Positions 37,101 through 44,600 of a stretch of DNA of 64,000 bases are shown here, piece after piece. The notes under the pieces are model-generated. The model was not told the DNA's origin, ran no database searches, and worked only from the letters and a program-made list of their open reading frames with translations. This stretch comes from Streptomyces sp. SAT1 (GTDB taxonomy: Bacteria; Actinomycetota; Actinomycetes; Streptomycetales; Streptomycetaceae): the NCBI RefSeq assembly GCF_001654495.1, contig NZ_CP015849.1, positions 6,489,001-6,553,000 of the forward strand. The letters are read 5' to 3'. The position numbers and the translations under genes are program-made. How positions within the stretch are numbered: position 1 is the stretch's first letter; every line of letters starts with the position of its first letter.

Positions 37101-39077
37101 ATCCGGGGCAAGCAGGCCACCCTCACCCTCGGTGAGTCCGAGGTCACCGTCCAGCAGGGCGGTGTCATGGTGCAGACCCAGCGCACCTACGACGCCCCCG
37201 GCGGCGCGGTCATGCGGTACGCCAACGGCGGCGCGGGCGAGCGCATGGTCGCGCTCACCAGCGACCACCAGGGCAGCTCGTACGCCGAGGTCTACCTCGG
37301 CAGCGGGATGCCGGTGCGCTTCCGCAAGCAGGACCCGTTCGGCAACCAGCGCGGCGCGGACACGGCCGGCGTGAACTTCCAGAGCCACAGCGGCTTCCTG
37401 GGCGCGCCCCGTGACGATCCCTCCGGCTACCAGCCGCTGGGCGCCCGTCTGTACGACCCGGTGGTCGGACGCTTCCTGTCCGCCGACCCGGTGGTGGACC
37501 TCAACGACGTCCAGCAGTCCAACGGCTACGCCTACGCGCACAACAACCCGGTCACGTTCTCCGACCCGACGGGTATGGCGATCTCGCTGACCGCGTCGGA
37601 GCGGGCCGCGGCCCTCGCGGGCGCGGGTCTGTCCGCGGCCCAGGTCGCCCAGGCCCAGGCCATGCAGGGCAAGTCCCTGACCTCGGTGATCCTGGCCGTG
37701 GCGTGGGAGACGCTGAAGGACTTCATCGGCATCAACGACGCCATCGCCTGCTTCGGCGGCAGCATGTGGTCCTGCATCAGCATCGCGGTCGACGCCATCC
37801 CGTGGACCAAGCTGGGCAAGATCCCGTCCGTCATCAAGGCCGTCAAGCGCACCATCAAGGCGGTCGAGTCCTTCAAGGCGGCCAAGAAGGCGGCCGAGCT
37901 GGTGCTGAAGGCGGCGAAGGCCGCCGAGGCCGCGGCGCTGAGAGCGAAGAAACTCGCCATCGAGCGAGCCAAGAAGCTGGCGGCGCAACGAGCCAAGAAG
38001 AGAGCGGCCGAGGCAGCCAAGAGAACCGCCGACAAGGCACTGGAAGCCGCCAAGAAGACGGGCAACCCCCGGCACAAGGCGGCCCAGGCCAAGGCGGCCC
38101 CGAAGGTGTCGTCCCACACCCGTGGTGGCGGCGGCAAGTCCGGGGGAGGCGGCTCCAAACCCGGTGGCCACTCCGGCGGATCCGCAAAGAGCAAGGGCGG
38201 AAGCAGCGGCAGCGGCGGCTCGGGCAAGGCCGGCGAGGGCGGCAGCGGTGAGGGCGCGACGTGCAACAGCTTCGCCCCTGGCACCAGGGTCCTGATGGCC
38301 GACGGCTCCACCAAGCCGATCGAGAAGGTCAAGGCCGGCGACAAGGTCGTCGCGACCGACCCGAAGACGGGCGAGACCCGCGTCGAGACGGTCACGGCCG
38401 AGATCCGTGGCCAGGGCCTCAAGCACCTGGTCAAGGTCACGATCGACACCGACGGCCCGAAGGGCACGAAGACGGCCCAGGTCACCGCGACCGACGGCCA
38501 CCCCTTCTGGGTCCCCGCCCTGAACGCCTGGGTCAAGGCCACCGACCTCCAGCCGGGCGAATGGCTCCGCACCAGCTCGGGCACGCACGTCCAGATCACG
38601 GCCGTCACCCGCTGGACGGTCGCGCAGACCACCGTCCACAACATGACGGTGTCGGACCTGCACACGTACTATGTGCTGGCGGGGGCCGCGTCGGTCCTGG
38701 TTCACAACTGCAATTCCGCTCTCTCGGACCTGCCGATCCATGAGAGGCCGACGCGCTTTTATGCAAAGGCGAGTGAGATGTTGGACCGCATTCAGGGGAA
38801 CCCCGCGACTCGCGAGCAGATGTATGGCAGCGTCGATGCAGGGCATGGCGGTGTGACGTCGCTGAGTAATGACGACCTGATCCGATTCGGCGGGCCGAAT
38901 GGAAGCGAACCTATTACCGGGTTCAGGGATTTCGCTCCTGGGGATGATATAAATCTTCCCGGATCTCGGCTGCATATCGCTGACGGGAATAACAGAACCG
39001 AGGAGATAAGGAACCGCGTTCTGGACGGGCGGATGCACCCGGATACGCTCATCGAAATGATGATTGGGGGGAACTAG
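31197..39077 (+). CDS. RHS-repeat polymorphic toxin with lectin insert, Hint domain and variable tip
   Basis: This secreted giant has 2626 residues. ATG 31197 (MRAQSPPSWLRRF) gives an Arg-rich signal peptide ending near SLGPEAWA; an upstream ATG at 31095 would bury it. From about residue 345 (YDVQVPQTAGG) a SpvB/TcaC-like and RHS/YD-repeat shell encloses the cargo. A ricin-type beta-trefoil (about 1820-1952; CLDLNGG, WCLQPAG, CLAVQD) interrupts the shell. The RHS core YDPVVGRFLSADP lies near 2085. Next come a Lys/Ala-rich helical stretch and a Gly/Ser linker, then a Hint autoprotease from Cys2356 (TDGHPFW block) to VHNC at 2502-2505. The last 121 residues are the toxin tip. It holds IADGNNRTEEI (Asp2596-Arg2600), which resembles the DGxxR element of ParB/sulfiredoxin-fold nucleases. 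The tip DNA is visibly less GC-rich than the shell. Confidence 0.92.
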   Translation: MRAQSPPSWLRRFRPATTESQRRRRRQSRAATVLLLSTTLLVTSLGPEAWAIPGPGMSREEVKLPDLPVPTALDADEEAEKNLTTAPEVPVTPYTPSAVTPWSQDSGVATLTADTAPGTTVPVDDLPIAVGVPEGADPAAIDGDWKVDLAAPSASQDAGVSGMIMKVTPPADADPAAQVSIAVDTAGFADLYGTQAASRFGMVLLPNCVMDSPDSGDCAADGGTTTMSGKTEKRPERLRSSVKVVAAAKAPTKYKASKKATRHQILTGSVPVGALLAHDTTGTSASGASVRTASYRDGDVLPVVDASGPQVIGAMDTGASAGGDFTASPLLSSGAWAAGSSSGAFTYSYDVQVPQTAGGPMPKISLGYSSQSVDGRTSATNNQASWIGDGWDYNPGSITRTYANCREDSKKSGSNNKTHRTADLCWGSDNATLSLGGMTTELVWDKDKHEWFTANGDGSKIERLTDAGNGNGAYKGEYWVVTTRDGTRYHFGLNKLPNWTSGQPTTDSVLTVPVYGNHEGEDCYKAGDWVHSACTQGWRWNLDYVEDIHGNAMSLWWKKDQNYYARNFDFKAPVVYDRDGWLDHIDYGQRKDTLFTATAPARVNFTVEERCLPEGGLTCSDANFEDKDPGKYRIWYDTPADLNCRKVTSTYKTKCWNAGPSFWSRKRLTQIQTSAQRRTDTTARQVVDRFTLTQNFPVLTSGPNTALWLESVQRTGFARNGSTDKSVAMNAVRFEPTVDDMPNRVMRGQNDPRPGFSRPRIGRVINEYGGETVVTYKQPTGDCATGTGLPGKGSAALKTNTRLCYPSFWSPDPEVEDIDWFQKYVVDSIEELPNVDGAFATKTSYTYKNPGWKLAEQEFTKKSTRTYSQFAGVEQTTVITGSEDPSIGSKQSKSVTRFFRGMGDSVSMKDITGTEIAKDREAFAGRIAEELDYDKATDADTDWVSRSVTVPEATELAHRDRDDGLDPLRAWRVTEPDEIAYTKSSGTNSDDTRTERTVKTHTTYETAYGLPVQVESLGDTGRTGDESCTKSEYVHNTKKNLIGLTKQVLISPTTCVAADFTNLSTLSGGTRTAYDGQAYGAALADATEGEASETWSVNGEGTGWQSDGTSEFDDIGRVTRTTDQDHKTAGLITYEPARGQVFKVTETNALGQSEIREIEPGRGTTTKTIDANNHVTQAEFDPLGRLENAWAADRPPADGAVPDFHAVYTVPQYKEGEDRKPSYVTTYSRGYNDRVETSVTLYDGLGRERQTQEEADGGGWLITDTLYNSSGEVWQTNNAYLTYDAKPGELFTPLADTAVPNITRYTYDGSGRVLQETPVLKVADPLTGETQSKEVPERATRYEYGLDWSKVDNPQGTSDYRVFTDALGRTSRVDTFNADAPGGFTSMRYQYDPRGQLVKAANSADAAHPWTWTYDHRGRLDTATDPDAGATKTTYDNHDRVLTTKNARGTVVWNGYDQLSRPTEQRLDSASGTLLSSLTYDLAPGGKGMPYTATRYTDGQAYTQQVNGYTKDYQPTSTTLSLPSTLAATWGLDESYTYSYKYADNGVLEESTLPKVGKLDQERIVVRYNKDGKPLSVSGKDWYGSETVYDPYGQVLRSTLGAQPYRVWTQNTFDESSGELKDQQVFREKSDDKTLVSGNLVSKRSYTYDPSGNVTSIQEAATGVDERQCFVYDPLGELKTAWTSKDQSSCTGPKNSDGTLNVAAGKDGSGYWQEYEYDLLGNRTKLTEKDLTGATAKDATTTYAYGKADGTQPHTLTKVSKTYTTPQGAQVKAEAERLYELTGETKSVTSVENGDKQELSWTYDGKVERIKGAGSGGKTPYVGLADKCLDLNGGLTEAGRKIELYTCNASPAQSWRFVPSPGAAQTDGDRGTLTIYDKWCLQPAGSTAGSALQLQKCDGSAGQELKRNASGQLTHIASGLCLAVQDANSADSTPIVLATCDSTKAAQVWLPQNDTRYIYGPSGERLLTIRGKQATLTLGESEVTVQQGGVMVQTQRTYDAPGGAVMRYANGGAGERMVALTSDHQGSSYAEVYLGSGMPVRFRKQDPFGNQRGADTAGVNFQSHSGFLGAPRDDPSGYQPLGARLYDPVVGRFLSADPVVDLNDVQQSNGYAYAHNNPVTFSDPTGMAISLTASERAAALAGAGLSAAQVAQAQAMQGKSLTSVILAVAWETLKDFIGINDAIACFGGSMWSCISIAVDAIPWTKLGKIPSVIKAVKRTIKAVESFKAAKKAAELVLKAAKAAEAAALRAKKLAIERAKKLAAQRAKKRAAEAAKRTADKALEAAKKTGNPRHKAAQAKAAPKVSSHTRGGGGKSGGGGSKPGGHSGGSAKSKGGSSGSGGSGKAGEGGSGEGATCNSFAPGTRVLMADGSTKPIEKVKAGDKVVATDPKTGETRVETVTAEIRGQGLKHLVKVTIDTDGPKGTKTAQVTATDGHPFWVPALNAWVKATDLQPGEWLRTSSGTHVQITAVTRWTVAQTTVHNMTVSDLHTYYVLAGAASVLVHNCNSALSDLPIHERPTRFYAKASEMLDRIQGNPATREQMYGSVDAGHGGVTSLSNDDLIRFGGPNGSEPITGFRDFAPGDDINLPGSRLHIADGNNRTEEIRNRVLDGRMHPDTLIEMMIGGN

Positions 39078-39484
39078 TGGAGGCATGGGCTGTCCGACTG
39101 GAGTCGTCCGTACACTTCACGGCGTACGTGCTGCGTGGGGATAGTGAGCTTCCCGAAAGGACCTGGGTATGCCTGCGGTCCCCTGAATCACTGCCGCCGG
39201 TGTCCTGGCTCGGCTGTTGGAGCACTCAGGAGAGGGTCGATGCTGGCCAGGTGGGACAAGTGCTGGGTGCCATCCAGCAATCGATTGGGGAGCCCGTGGC
39301 TGTTGGTCCTTATGGGCCAATAGTCAGAGCCTCGATCTACTTCAATTCTTGGGATTCTTGGGGAGGTGGATCTCCGCGTCCGATTGTTGGGTTCCGGCCG
39401 TGGGAATCCAATCCGAGAGGGATCGAAGAAATCGGCATTAAATCTCTCGACTTCTCGCGCGGAGGTGTGCTGGTCGAGGTTTGA
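39077..39484 (+). CDS. Candidate immunity protein for the RHS tip
   Basis: This 135-residue protein starts at GTG 39077, sharing one base with the RHS TAG and preceded by GGGGGG at 6 nt. Tight coupling and the same relaxed GC content as the toxin tip mark it as the cognate immunity gene. It has no signal peptide or membrane segment, so it should act in the cytosol. Notable parts are TWVCLRSPESLPPVSWLG, ASIYFNSWDSWGGG and the acidic C terminus. I do not recognise its family; function is inferred from position and composition. Confidence 0.7.
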   Translation: MEAWAVRLESSVHFTAYVLRGDSELPERTWVCLRSPESLPPVSWLGCWSTQERVDAGQVGQVLGAIQQSIGEPVAVGPYGPIVRASIYFNSWDSWGGGSPRPIVGFRPWESNPRGIEEIGIKSLDFSRGGVLVEV

Positions 39485-39530
39485 GATGCCTTGCTGGGAT
39501 GATTCCCCGTAGGGATGTCTGAGGAATTAC

Positions 39531-39569
39531 ACTGCTGCCCCCACCGGAGAATCCGGTGGGGGCAGCAGT
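39531..39569 (+). terminator. Perfect 18-bp hairpin after immunity gene
   Basis: ACTGCTGCCCCCACCGGA, loop GAA, TCCGGTGGGGGCAGCAGT. The stem is perfect over 18 bp. It lies between the immunity gene and the convergent integrase remnant, so it can serve both strands. Confidence 0.85.
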
Positions 39570-39585
39570 GGTCTGGGAGGGGGCT

Positions 39586-39618
39586 TGACGGCAACGCTGA
39601 CGGCAACGTCAGCGGACG
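39586..39618. repeat. TGACGGCAACG repeats, with a 21-bp copy at 44601-44621
   Basis: TGACGGCAACG occurs twice in tandem just beyond the integrase stop. The second copy extends to TGACGGCAACGTCAGCGGACG (39598-39618). This recurs with one mismatch at 44601-44621 in the same orientation, 5.0 kb away. Both copies lie at integrase 3' ends, where AICE attachment sites usually are. They may be att-type repeats or only conserved integrase 3' sequence. Confidence 0.55.
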
Positions 39619-40888
39619 ACGGCTGTGGTGGGTGGGTCTTCAGGTCCGTCGTCAGTCGACCCGAGGGCGTTGCCGAGGGTGTCGATGGCTTGGCGCTGGA
39701 GGCGGAGTCGGACGTGGGCGTAGACGCCGGCGGTGACGCCGATGTGGGCGTGGCCGAGGAGTTCTTTGATCACGATGAGGTCGACTCCCTGTTCCAGGAG
39801 CAGGGTGGCGGTCGAGTGTCGGAGGTCGTGGAAGCGGATGGGGCGGAGTCCGGCCCGGTCGAGGAAGGTGCGGAAGCGGCGGGTGAGGTTGGCCGGGTCG
39901 AGAGGCCGCCCTGTGGGCGTGGTGAAGACGAGGCCGTTGTCTCTCCAGTCTGGCCCTGCGGTCTCGCGCTCTGTGTCCTGCCGTTCCTTGTGTTCCTTGA
40001 GGGAGTGAAGGCATTCGGTCGGGAGCGCGATACGGCGTTCGGACGCCCGGGTCTTGGTGGGGAGATGGGTGAGGCCGCCGGTGCGTGTGCGCTGGAGTGA
40101 GCGCCGGATGCTGGCTGTTCCGGTGGTGAGGTCGAGGTCTTCCCAACGGAGGCCGAGGAGTTCGCCTTTGCGGAGTCCGGTTCGTAGTGCGAGTTCATAC
40201 AGCGCGTGGAGCCGGTCGGCGCGGGCCGCGTTGAGGAACTGACAGGCCTCTGCCGCGGTGAGTGGACGGAAGCGCGTGGGCTGGTACGTGGTGGTCTTGA
40301 CGTTGCGGGCGACGTTGCGGGGCAGCCCGTCTTCGCGGACGGCGTGTTCCAGTGCCGACTTGAGCACCGAGTGCACGTAGGTCACGGTCAGCGGACAGTT
40401 GCTTCTGGCAGCACTGGCCGATGGTGCAGCACTTCTTCCGTTCGGTGTCCAGGCCCTGGGTGCAGCACTGGCAGGTGGTGCGGAGTCGGTCGAGGAAGGT
40501 GCGGACGTCCTTGGCGGTGAGCCGTGCGATTTTCTTGGTGCCGAGGCCGAGGCCGAGGCCGGGGATGAGGTGGAGGCGGACGCAGGCGGCGTATCGGGTG
40601 CGAGTGTTCTCGCAAAGCCAGTGGACGGCGACGCTGCCGAGCCAGTAGGTAAGGTAGTCGCCGACGGTGCTGTCGGCGGTGGCGACGGGCAGTCCGTGGT
40701 TGCTGTCTGTGATCTTCTCGGCGAGTTTGTCGGCAGCCTCTCTGCGGGTGGTGCCGTAGACGCGGACGCGTTTGCCGTGTGCCGTTGGCGGCTAGGACAT
40801 AGCCGGCGGCTTCCCAGCGGCCGTCTTTTCGCTGGGAAATGGTTCCTTCGCCGTTGGCGCGGGCCTTCTTGCGCTTGGGGGCGGCCAT
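39609..40888 (-). pseudogene. Tyrosine-recombinase integrase with two frameshifts
   Basis: Three frames join into one integrase. It starts at 40888 with MAAPKRKKARANGEG, the AP2-like arm-binding domain (DGRWEAAGYVLAANGTR). An apparent extra G near 40770 shifts to the frame reading KRVRVYGTTRREAADKL and the core-binding domain (TRYAACVRLHLIPGLG, RTFLDRLR). Two missing bases near 40390 then shift to TVTYVHSVLKSALEHA and the catalytic domain. The catalytic residues are all present: Arg in TGLRKGELLGLRW, HDLRHSTAT, LLGHAHIGVT and the Tyr in AGVYAHV. The shifts could be real decay or sequencing errors. Several independent ones in this block favour decay. Confidence 0.85.
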
Positions 40889-41070
40889 CGGGCGGCTTCT
40901 TCCAGGTGGCGCTGGACGTAGTCAGCGAGGGCGCGGGCGGGGATGCGACGGGCGCGGCCGATGGTCAGGGAGGCGAGGCGGCGGGTGCGCAGGAGGTCGT
41001 AGAGGGCGGAGCGGCCGATCTTGAGGCGGGCCATGGCCTCGGGGACGGTGAGGAGTTCGTCGTCACGCAC
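40792..41070 (-). CDS. Excisionase-type helix-turn-helix protein, stop codon lost
   Basis: Residues 1-58 (LLTVPEAMARLKIGRSALYD, RRIPARALADYVQ) are a MerR-like excisionase HTH of the AICE type. It starts at GTG 41070, overlapping the rep stop by 8 nt. Such genes normally end about at EEAA with a TGA that overlaps the integrase ATG (TGATG). Here the sequence is CGATG, so the frame reads on 34 codons into the integrase. A single T-to-C change would explain this. Confidence 0.75.
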   Translation of the reverse strand: MRDDELLTVPEAMARLKIGRSALYDLLRTRRLASLTIGRARRIPARALADYVQRHLEEAARWPPPSARRPAPTAKEPFPSEKTAAGKPPAMS

Positions 41071-42411
41071 CGGCTGTTACTCCCTGTTCGGGTGTCGGGC
41101 CGGCGTGGATGAGTGCGGCGAGGCGTTCGAGGTCGTGGGTGAGGCCGGTGCCGTCGTAGGCCCAGTGGGCGAGGACGAGGGTGGTTGGTGAGGGCGGAGG
41201 GGTGTGGCGGCAGTGCCAGGCGGCGCGGGCGGCCCGGAGCGCGCTGAGGGTGGTGGAGTAGGCGCGGGTTTTGGTGGAGAAGTGGCCGCGGAAACCGAGC
41301 ATGTGGGCCCACTTGCGCAGGTCCAGGTGCCTGAGGTCGTCGCGGGCGCCGAGGGTCCAGGCGGTGCGGATCATGCGGGCGGCGTGCTCGGGTACGGACT
41401 GGAACCAGAGTTCCGTGATCCTCTTGAGCCGGTGGTCGAGGGTGCCGGTCGCGGCTTCGGTGCCTTTGGTGGCGTACTGGGCGACGTATCCGGCGACCTT
41501 GCCCTCGGTGATCGTGGCTCCGGCCTGGAAGGCGGTGGACTGGATGATCCTTGTGTCGATTTGCTTGCCGAAGGCGAAGGAGTGGGTGCGGGCGTTGATC
41601 TTCGGCCCGTCGATGTGGGTGCGGGCGGCCGCGAGCCGGATGGCGTTGGCGAGGAGTTCGGGCGCGGCCCAGGCGGGTGGCGGGGTGTAGGAGCCTGCAG
41701 GGCCGTCGAGGCGGATGACGGCGTGGAAGTGGATCAGTCCGCGCTGCTGGTACTCGGCGACCTTGGCGTACGAGACCCGGACGACCTTGTGCAGCAGGCG
41801 CTGCGGAAGTCCGGCTCTGCGGCGGCGATGGTGCGGCGCAGGTGGAGCATGAAGCGGGCCCACAGGGTCGGGGCGCGGGCGTTGCACAGCACCGCGCCGG
41901 TGTAGTCATACCGCTCGGGGTCGAGTGGGGCGCCGAGGAGCGGGTCACTCTTGGTGTGGGTGCGTCCGCAGCGGCAGCGGGCGGAGCCACCCACGCGTCC
42001 CTCGTGGACTGGTCCGTACGAGGGTGCGGCGAGGGTGGCGAAGACGCGGGGGTGGGTGGCGACTTGTTCGGGGATGTTCTTGCCGCCGTGCAGGCCGGCG
42101 GCGATGAGGTGGTAGGTGTCCTGTCGATAGAGCTCGGCGCAGGAGGGGCAGCGGGTGGTGCGGCGGTTGCCGCAGCGGACCAGGAGGTGCCCGGCGGGCA
42201 GTTCCTTGGACTTCAATTCGCGCAGGATCTCGCCGGTGAAGGCGTCGATCTCGGTGCGCTGGCCTTCGAGCCGGATCGGCTGGGCGCAGCCGCCGAGCGA
42301 GGACAGCTGCCGTACCAGGCCGAGCAGGTCGCGGTACCCGGTGAACGTGGGCAGCGTGGGTGCGGCCGGTTCGCGGCGGGGGATTGCGGTGGTCGGGGTG
42401 GGCGGTGGCAT
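41063..42411 (-). pseudogene. RepSA-type replication initiator, frameshifted
   Basis: The first frame (42411 to about 41820) begins MPPPTPTTA and holds the Cys-rich zinc segment RCGNRRTTRCPSCAELYR and the second CRCGRTH. It then loses frame near AAAEPDF. The second frame (about 41815 to 41063) resumes with PQRLLHKVVRVSYAKVAEYQQRG, then LIHFHAVIRLDG with the HxH metal motif of rolling-circle initiators, and continues to the normal end. Both halves together match the AICE/pSAM2 RepSA type. One small indel near 41818 separates them. Confidence 0.82.
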
Positions 42412-42544
42412 CCTGGCGACTCTCTCTGCGCTGCGGCACACGTGTGCCGTGGATGGACAGGAGGGAGGCCCCGGCAGGGGCGGGGGTTTGGCGACTACAC
42501 GCCCTTGCCGGGGATCATTGCGAAGCGGGACCGGGAGGCGGCGG

Positions 42545-43625
42545 TCACGCGGCCTTGTCCAGGTTGACGCGGTCGGGCAGGTCGCGGACGTTGAGCCCTT
42601 CGGCGCACATGAGGTCGTTGATCTGCCAGCAGGCTTCGGTGGGCAGGTAGACCGAGCGCAGTCGGACGGGGGTGCGCATGTCGCCGCCGGAGGCGATGGA
42701 GACGCCTTTGGGCATGGTGCGGTCGGCGGCGGTGATGTCCAGGTCCCGGCCGTCGGGGAAGAGGTGCAGGAAGTCTTCGATGGTGTCGACGCGGGGGCAG
42801 ATCCGGGCGGACAGGTTGGTTCGTACGGCGGTGGTGAGGACGTCGGCGGAGGGTTTCTGGGTGAGCAGCCACAGCCGGATGCCGAGCTTGGCGCCCTGGC
42901 TGGCGATGGCGAGCAGTTCAACCTCGAAGCATTCGCGGGCTTTGCGGTCGGGGTGGCGGGCGTAGTTCGCCACCCCATCGATCACCACGAGCAGCAGCGG
43001 CAGCTCGGGGGCTGAAGTCGGTGATGCGGTCGGTGCGTCCGGACCAGAACAACCGCTCGCGGCGCTGCATCTCCTCGCGGACCCAGCGCAGGATCTCGGT
43101 CGGCTCGTCGGGGTGGATCGCGTCGGAGACCTTGTAGGCGGTGCGCCACCAGGGCGCGACGGCAACGGGGTTGGGGTCGATCACGATCAGGCGCACGTCC
43201 CGCATCAGGGAGGCGTAGGCGAGCAGGGTGTTGACGGTGATCGACTTGCCGGAGCGGGTGAGGCCGGCGACGAGGGCGTGAGCGGAGTAGGCGAGGTTGA
43301 GCACGACGGGGGTGTCGTCTTCGTCCCAGCGGAGCAGCACGTCATCGGTGGAGACGAACTGCCCCGGTCGGCACACCGGGAAGCCGTCCGGCACGAGGAG
43401 CGGTGAGCGGATCACCGCCTCCAGTGGCTCACACCGGAACCCCCGGGCGACGATCACTCCGGGCTTGGGCTGGCTGATCCGGATGTTTTCGCCCGAGCTA
43501 CGGAGCTTGGGGAAACCGATGGAGACTACCTTTACCGGGGAGTCACCAATAATCACTGGAAGCTCGATGAGGCGAAAGCAGGAATCGCCGAGCCCCGCGG
43601 TGGACACAGCGACCCTGTTGCGCAC
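42545..43625 (-). pseudogene. FtsK/TraSA-type DNA transfer ATPase, frameshifted and 5'-truncated
   Basis: The upstream frame carries VPDGFPVC, the Walker A GLTRSGKSITVN and ...VSDAIHPDEPTEILRWV. Near 43015 a one-base loss shifts frame, and the other frame gives Walker B PLLLVVIDGVANYAR, then LLTQKPSADVLTTAVRTN and the C terminus NLDKAA. This is the FtsK-like translocator that moves AICE DNA as double strands between hyphae. The open frame reaches a GTG at 43625. Upstream of about 43480, however, it no longer looks like the family, and the plus strand there codes for a toxin tip, so the true N terminus has probably been cut off. Confidence 0.8.
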
Positions 43626-43850
43626 TCAGGTGATGACACGGAGAGCGTATTCACGTCGTGGTCACCGGATTTGGATACGGCGCGAGAGTTCGGCGACAGC
43701 GGATCTCTGGTGGTGAGAATTCCACGCAGTGCGATCGATCCAAGTCGTATGCGGGTTGCCGGTGACCGGGGACTCGAAGAGCTGGAAGTGCTGATCGAAG
43801 GCCGCGTCACAGGCTGTCAGGTGAGCTGTGAATTCGGTCCTTCCAGATGA
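43500..43850 (+). pseudogene. Headless ADP-ribosyltransferase-like toxin tip (orphan RHS C terminus)
   Basis: The frame is open from 43407 to TGA 43850 but has no usable start; recognisable sequence begins near GDYLYRGVTNNHW (43521). The order Arg in LYRGV (43533-43544), FTSW (43650-43661) and EELEVL (43776-43793) is the Arg/Ser-Thr-Ser/Glu triad layout of ADP-ribosyltransferase toxin domains in polymorphic toxins. EVLIEGRVTGCQV is a typical ending. It lacks any delivery part and is followed 38 bp later by an immunity-type gene. Best read as a displaced former tip of the RHS gene; ART activity is inferred from motifs only. Confidence 0.72.
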
Positions 43851-43888
43851 CGGACGCTGAATGACCGTGCTGGCGAGAGGTGTTTTGG

Positions 43889-44476
43889 ATGTCTGGAACC
43901 AATGCAGGCGACTTGTTTGTGCGCTATTGCTTGCCGGGGAACAGATATAAAAGACTCCTCTCTGCTAGCTTTATGAGGGCTGATCGTGAGGAAGCCCTTG
44001 AGTTCGCTACGGCCATGCTGGACGACAGTCGCAAGGCTTCGTCGGTCGAGTTGGAGCAGCTCTTGGGCGGTGACTGGCGGGGGGCGCTCACGGCGTGCTG
44101 GTTCATCGGGTTCGCCCAGAAATATGAATTTCGGGATGAGCTGCACAGCTTTCTCAGGGAAGGGAATGTCAGACGCACAGGAAAAGGTATTGCGTTCGCG
44201 CTGGCTCGGTTCTGTCGCCCCTCTGACGCGAGTGCATTGCACCAGTATTTCGGACGCAGTTTGGGCGAGCTACAGAACCGGGCAAATCGGCCGTGGTTCC
44301 TCGGTGCGCTGCTGCATATCGAGAGGCGCTTGGGCGCAGTGAATTCGCAGGATCTACTTGCGCCCGACGGGTTGTGGGACCGTTGGTCGGCGGCAGGCTT
44401 CCTTGGGAGTGCTGATCCTTCTCACTGGGAGAGGGAAGTGGTGGACTGGATCGCTCTTGCTGAGAGTTTGGACTGA
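43889..44476 (+). CDS. DUF6000-type candidate immunity protein
   Basis: The protein has 195 residues. ATG 43889 follows GAGAGG at 8 nt; a GTG at 43880 is possible. The core LTACWFIGFAQKYEFRDELHSFL...GKGIAFALARF and the following Asp/Tyr-rich helices resemble the DUF6000 proteins that sit behind actinobacterial polymorphic toxins. All-helical, cytosolic, no signal peptide. It lies directly behind the ADP-ribosyltransferase-like tip fragment, so it is the likely immunity partner. It may still be kept as protection against kin that deploy the intact toxin. Family recognition is from memory, moderately sure. Confidence 0.65.
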   Translation: MSGTNAGDLFVRYCLPGNRYKRLLSASFMRADREEALEFATAMLDDSRKASSVELEQLLGGDWRGALTACWFIGFAQKYEFRDELHSFLREGNVRRTGKGIAFALARFCRPSDASALHQYFGRSLGELQNRANRPWFLGALLHIERRLGAVNSQDLLAPDGLWDRWSAAGFLGSADPSHWEREVVDWIALAESLD

Positions 44477-44547
44477 TCATCGGTAGGTCATAGCTCCTCC
44501 CGGTTCTGGGGGCTTCCTTCGCCGAAGCTATCCGCGATAGCAGAACG

Positions 44548-44580
44548 AAGCCCCGCCGGGCGCGTCCCGGCGGGGCTTCT
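44548..44580 (+). terminator. Hairpin terminator after DUF6000 gene
   Basis: GAAGCCCCGCCGGG and CCCGGCGGGGCTTC form a perfect 14-bp stem with loop CGCGT, 71 bp past the stop. As at 39531, the terminator stands between an immunity gene and an integrase 3' end. Confidence 0.85.
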
Positions 44581-44600
44581 GCGTGGGGGACGAGAGTGGA

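Larger units (their letters stand above)
39586..43480 (-). mobile_element. Decayed pSAM2-like integrative and conjugative element (AICE)
   Basis: Read on the minus strand, the order is FtsK-type transfer protein, RepSA-type initiator, excisionase, integrase. This is the compact backbone of actinomycete integrative and conjugative elements. Every large gene carries at least one frameshift and the excisionase has lost its stop, so the element is unlikely to move by itself. The outer end at about 43.48 kb cuts the FtsK gene's 5' part and abuts a toxin-tip fragment. The inner end has two copies of TGACGGCAACG (39586-39596, 39598-39608) just past the integrase stop. The exact borders are inferred. 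Confidence 0.75.

Noticed and set aside
38262..38711. Splicing intein inside the RHS gene
   Set aside because: The Hint block sits between RHS core/linker and the toxin tip, with no split host domain to rejoin. Pretoxin Hint autoproteolysis explains it better.
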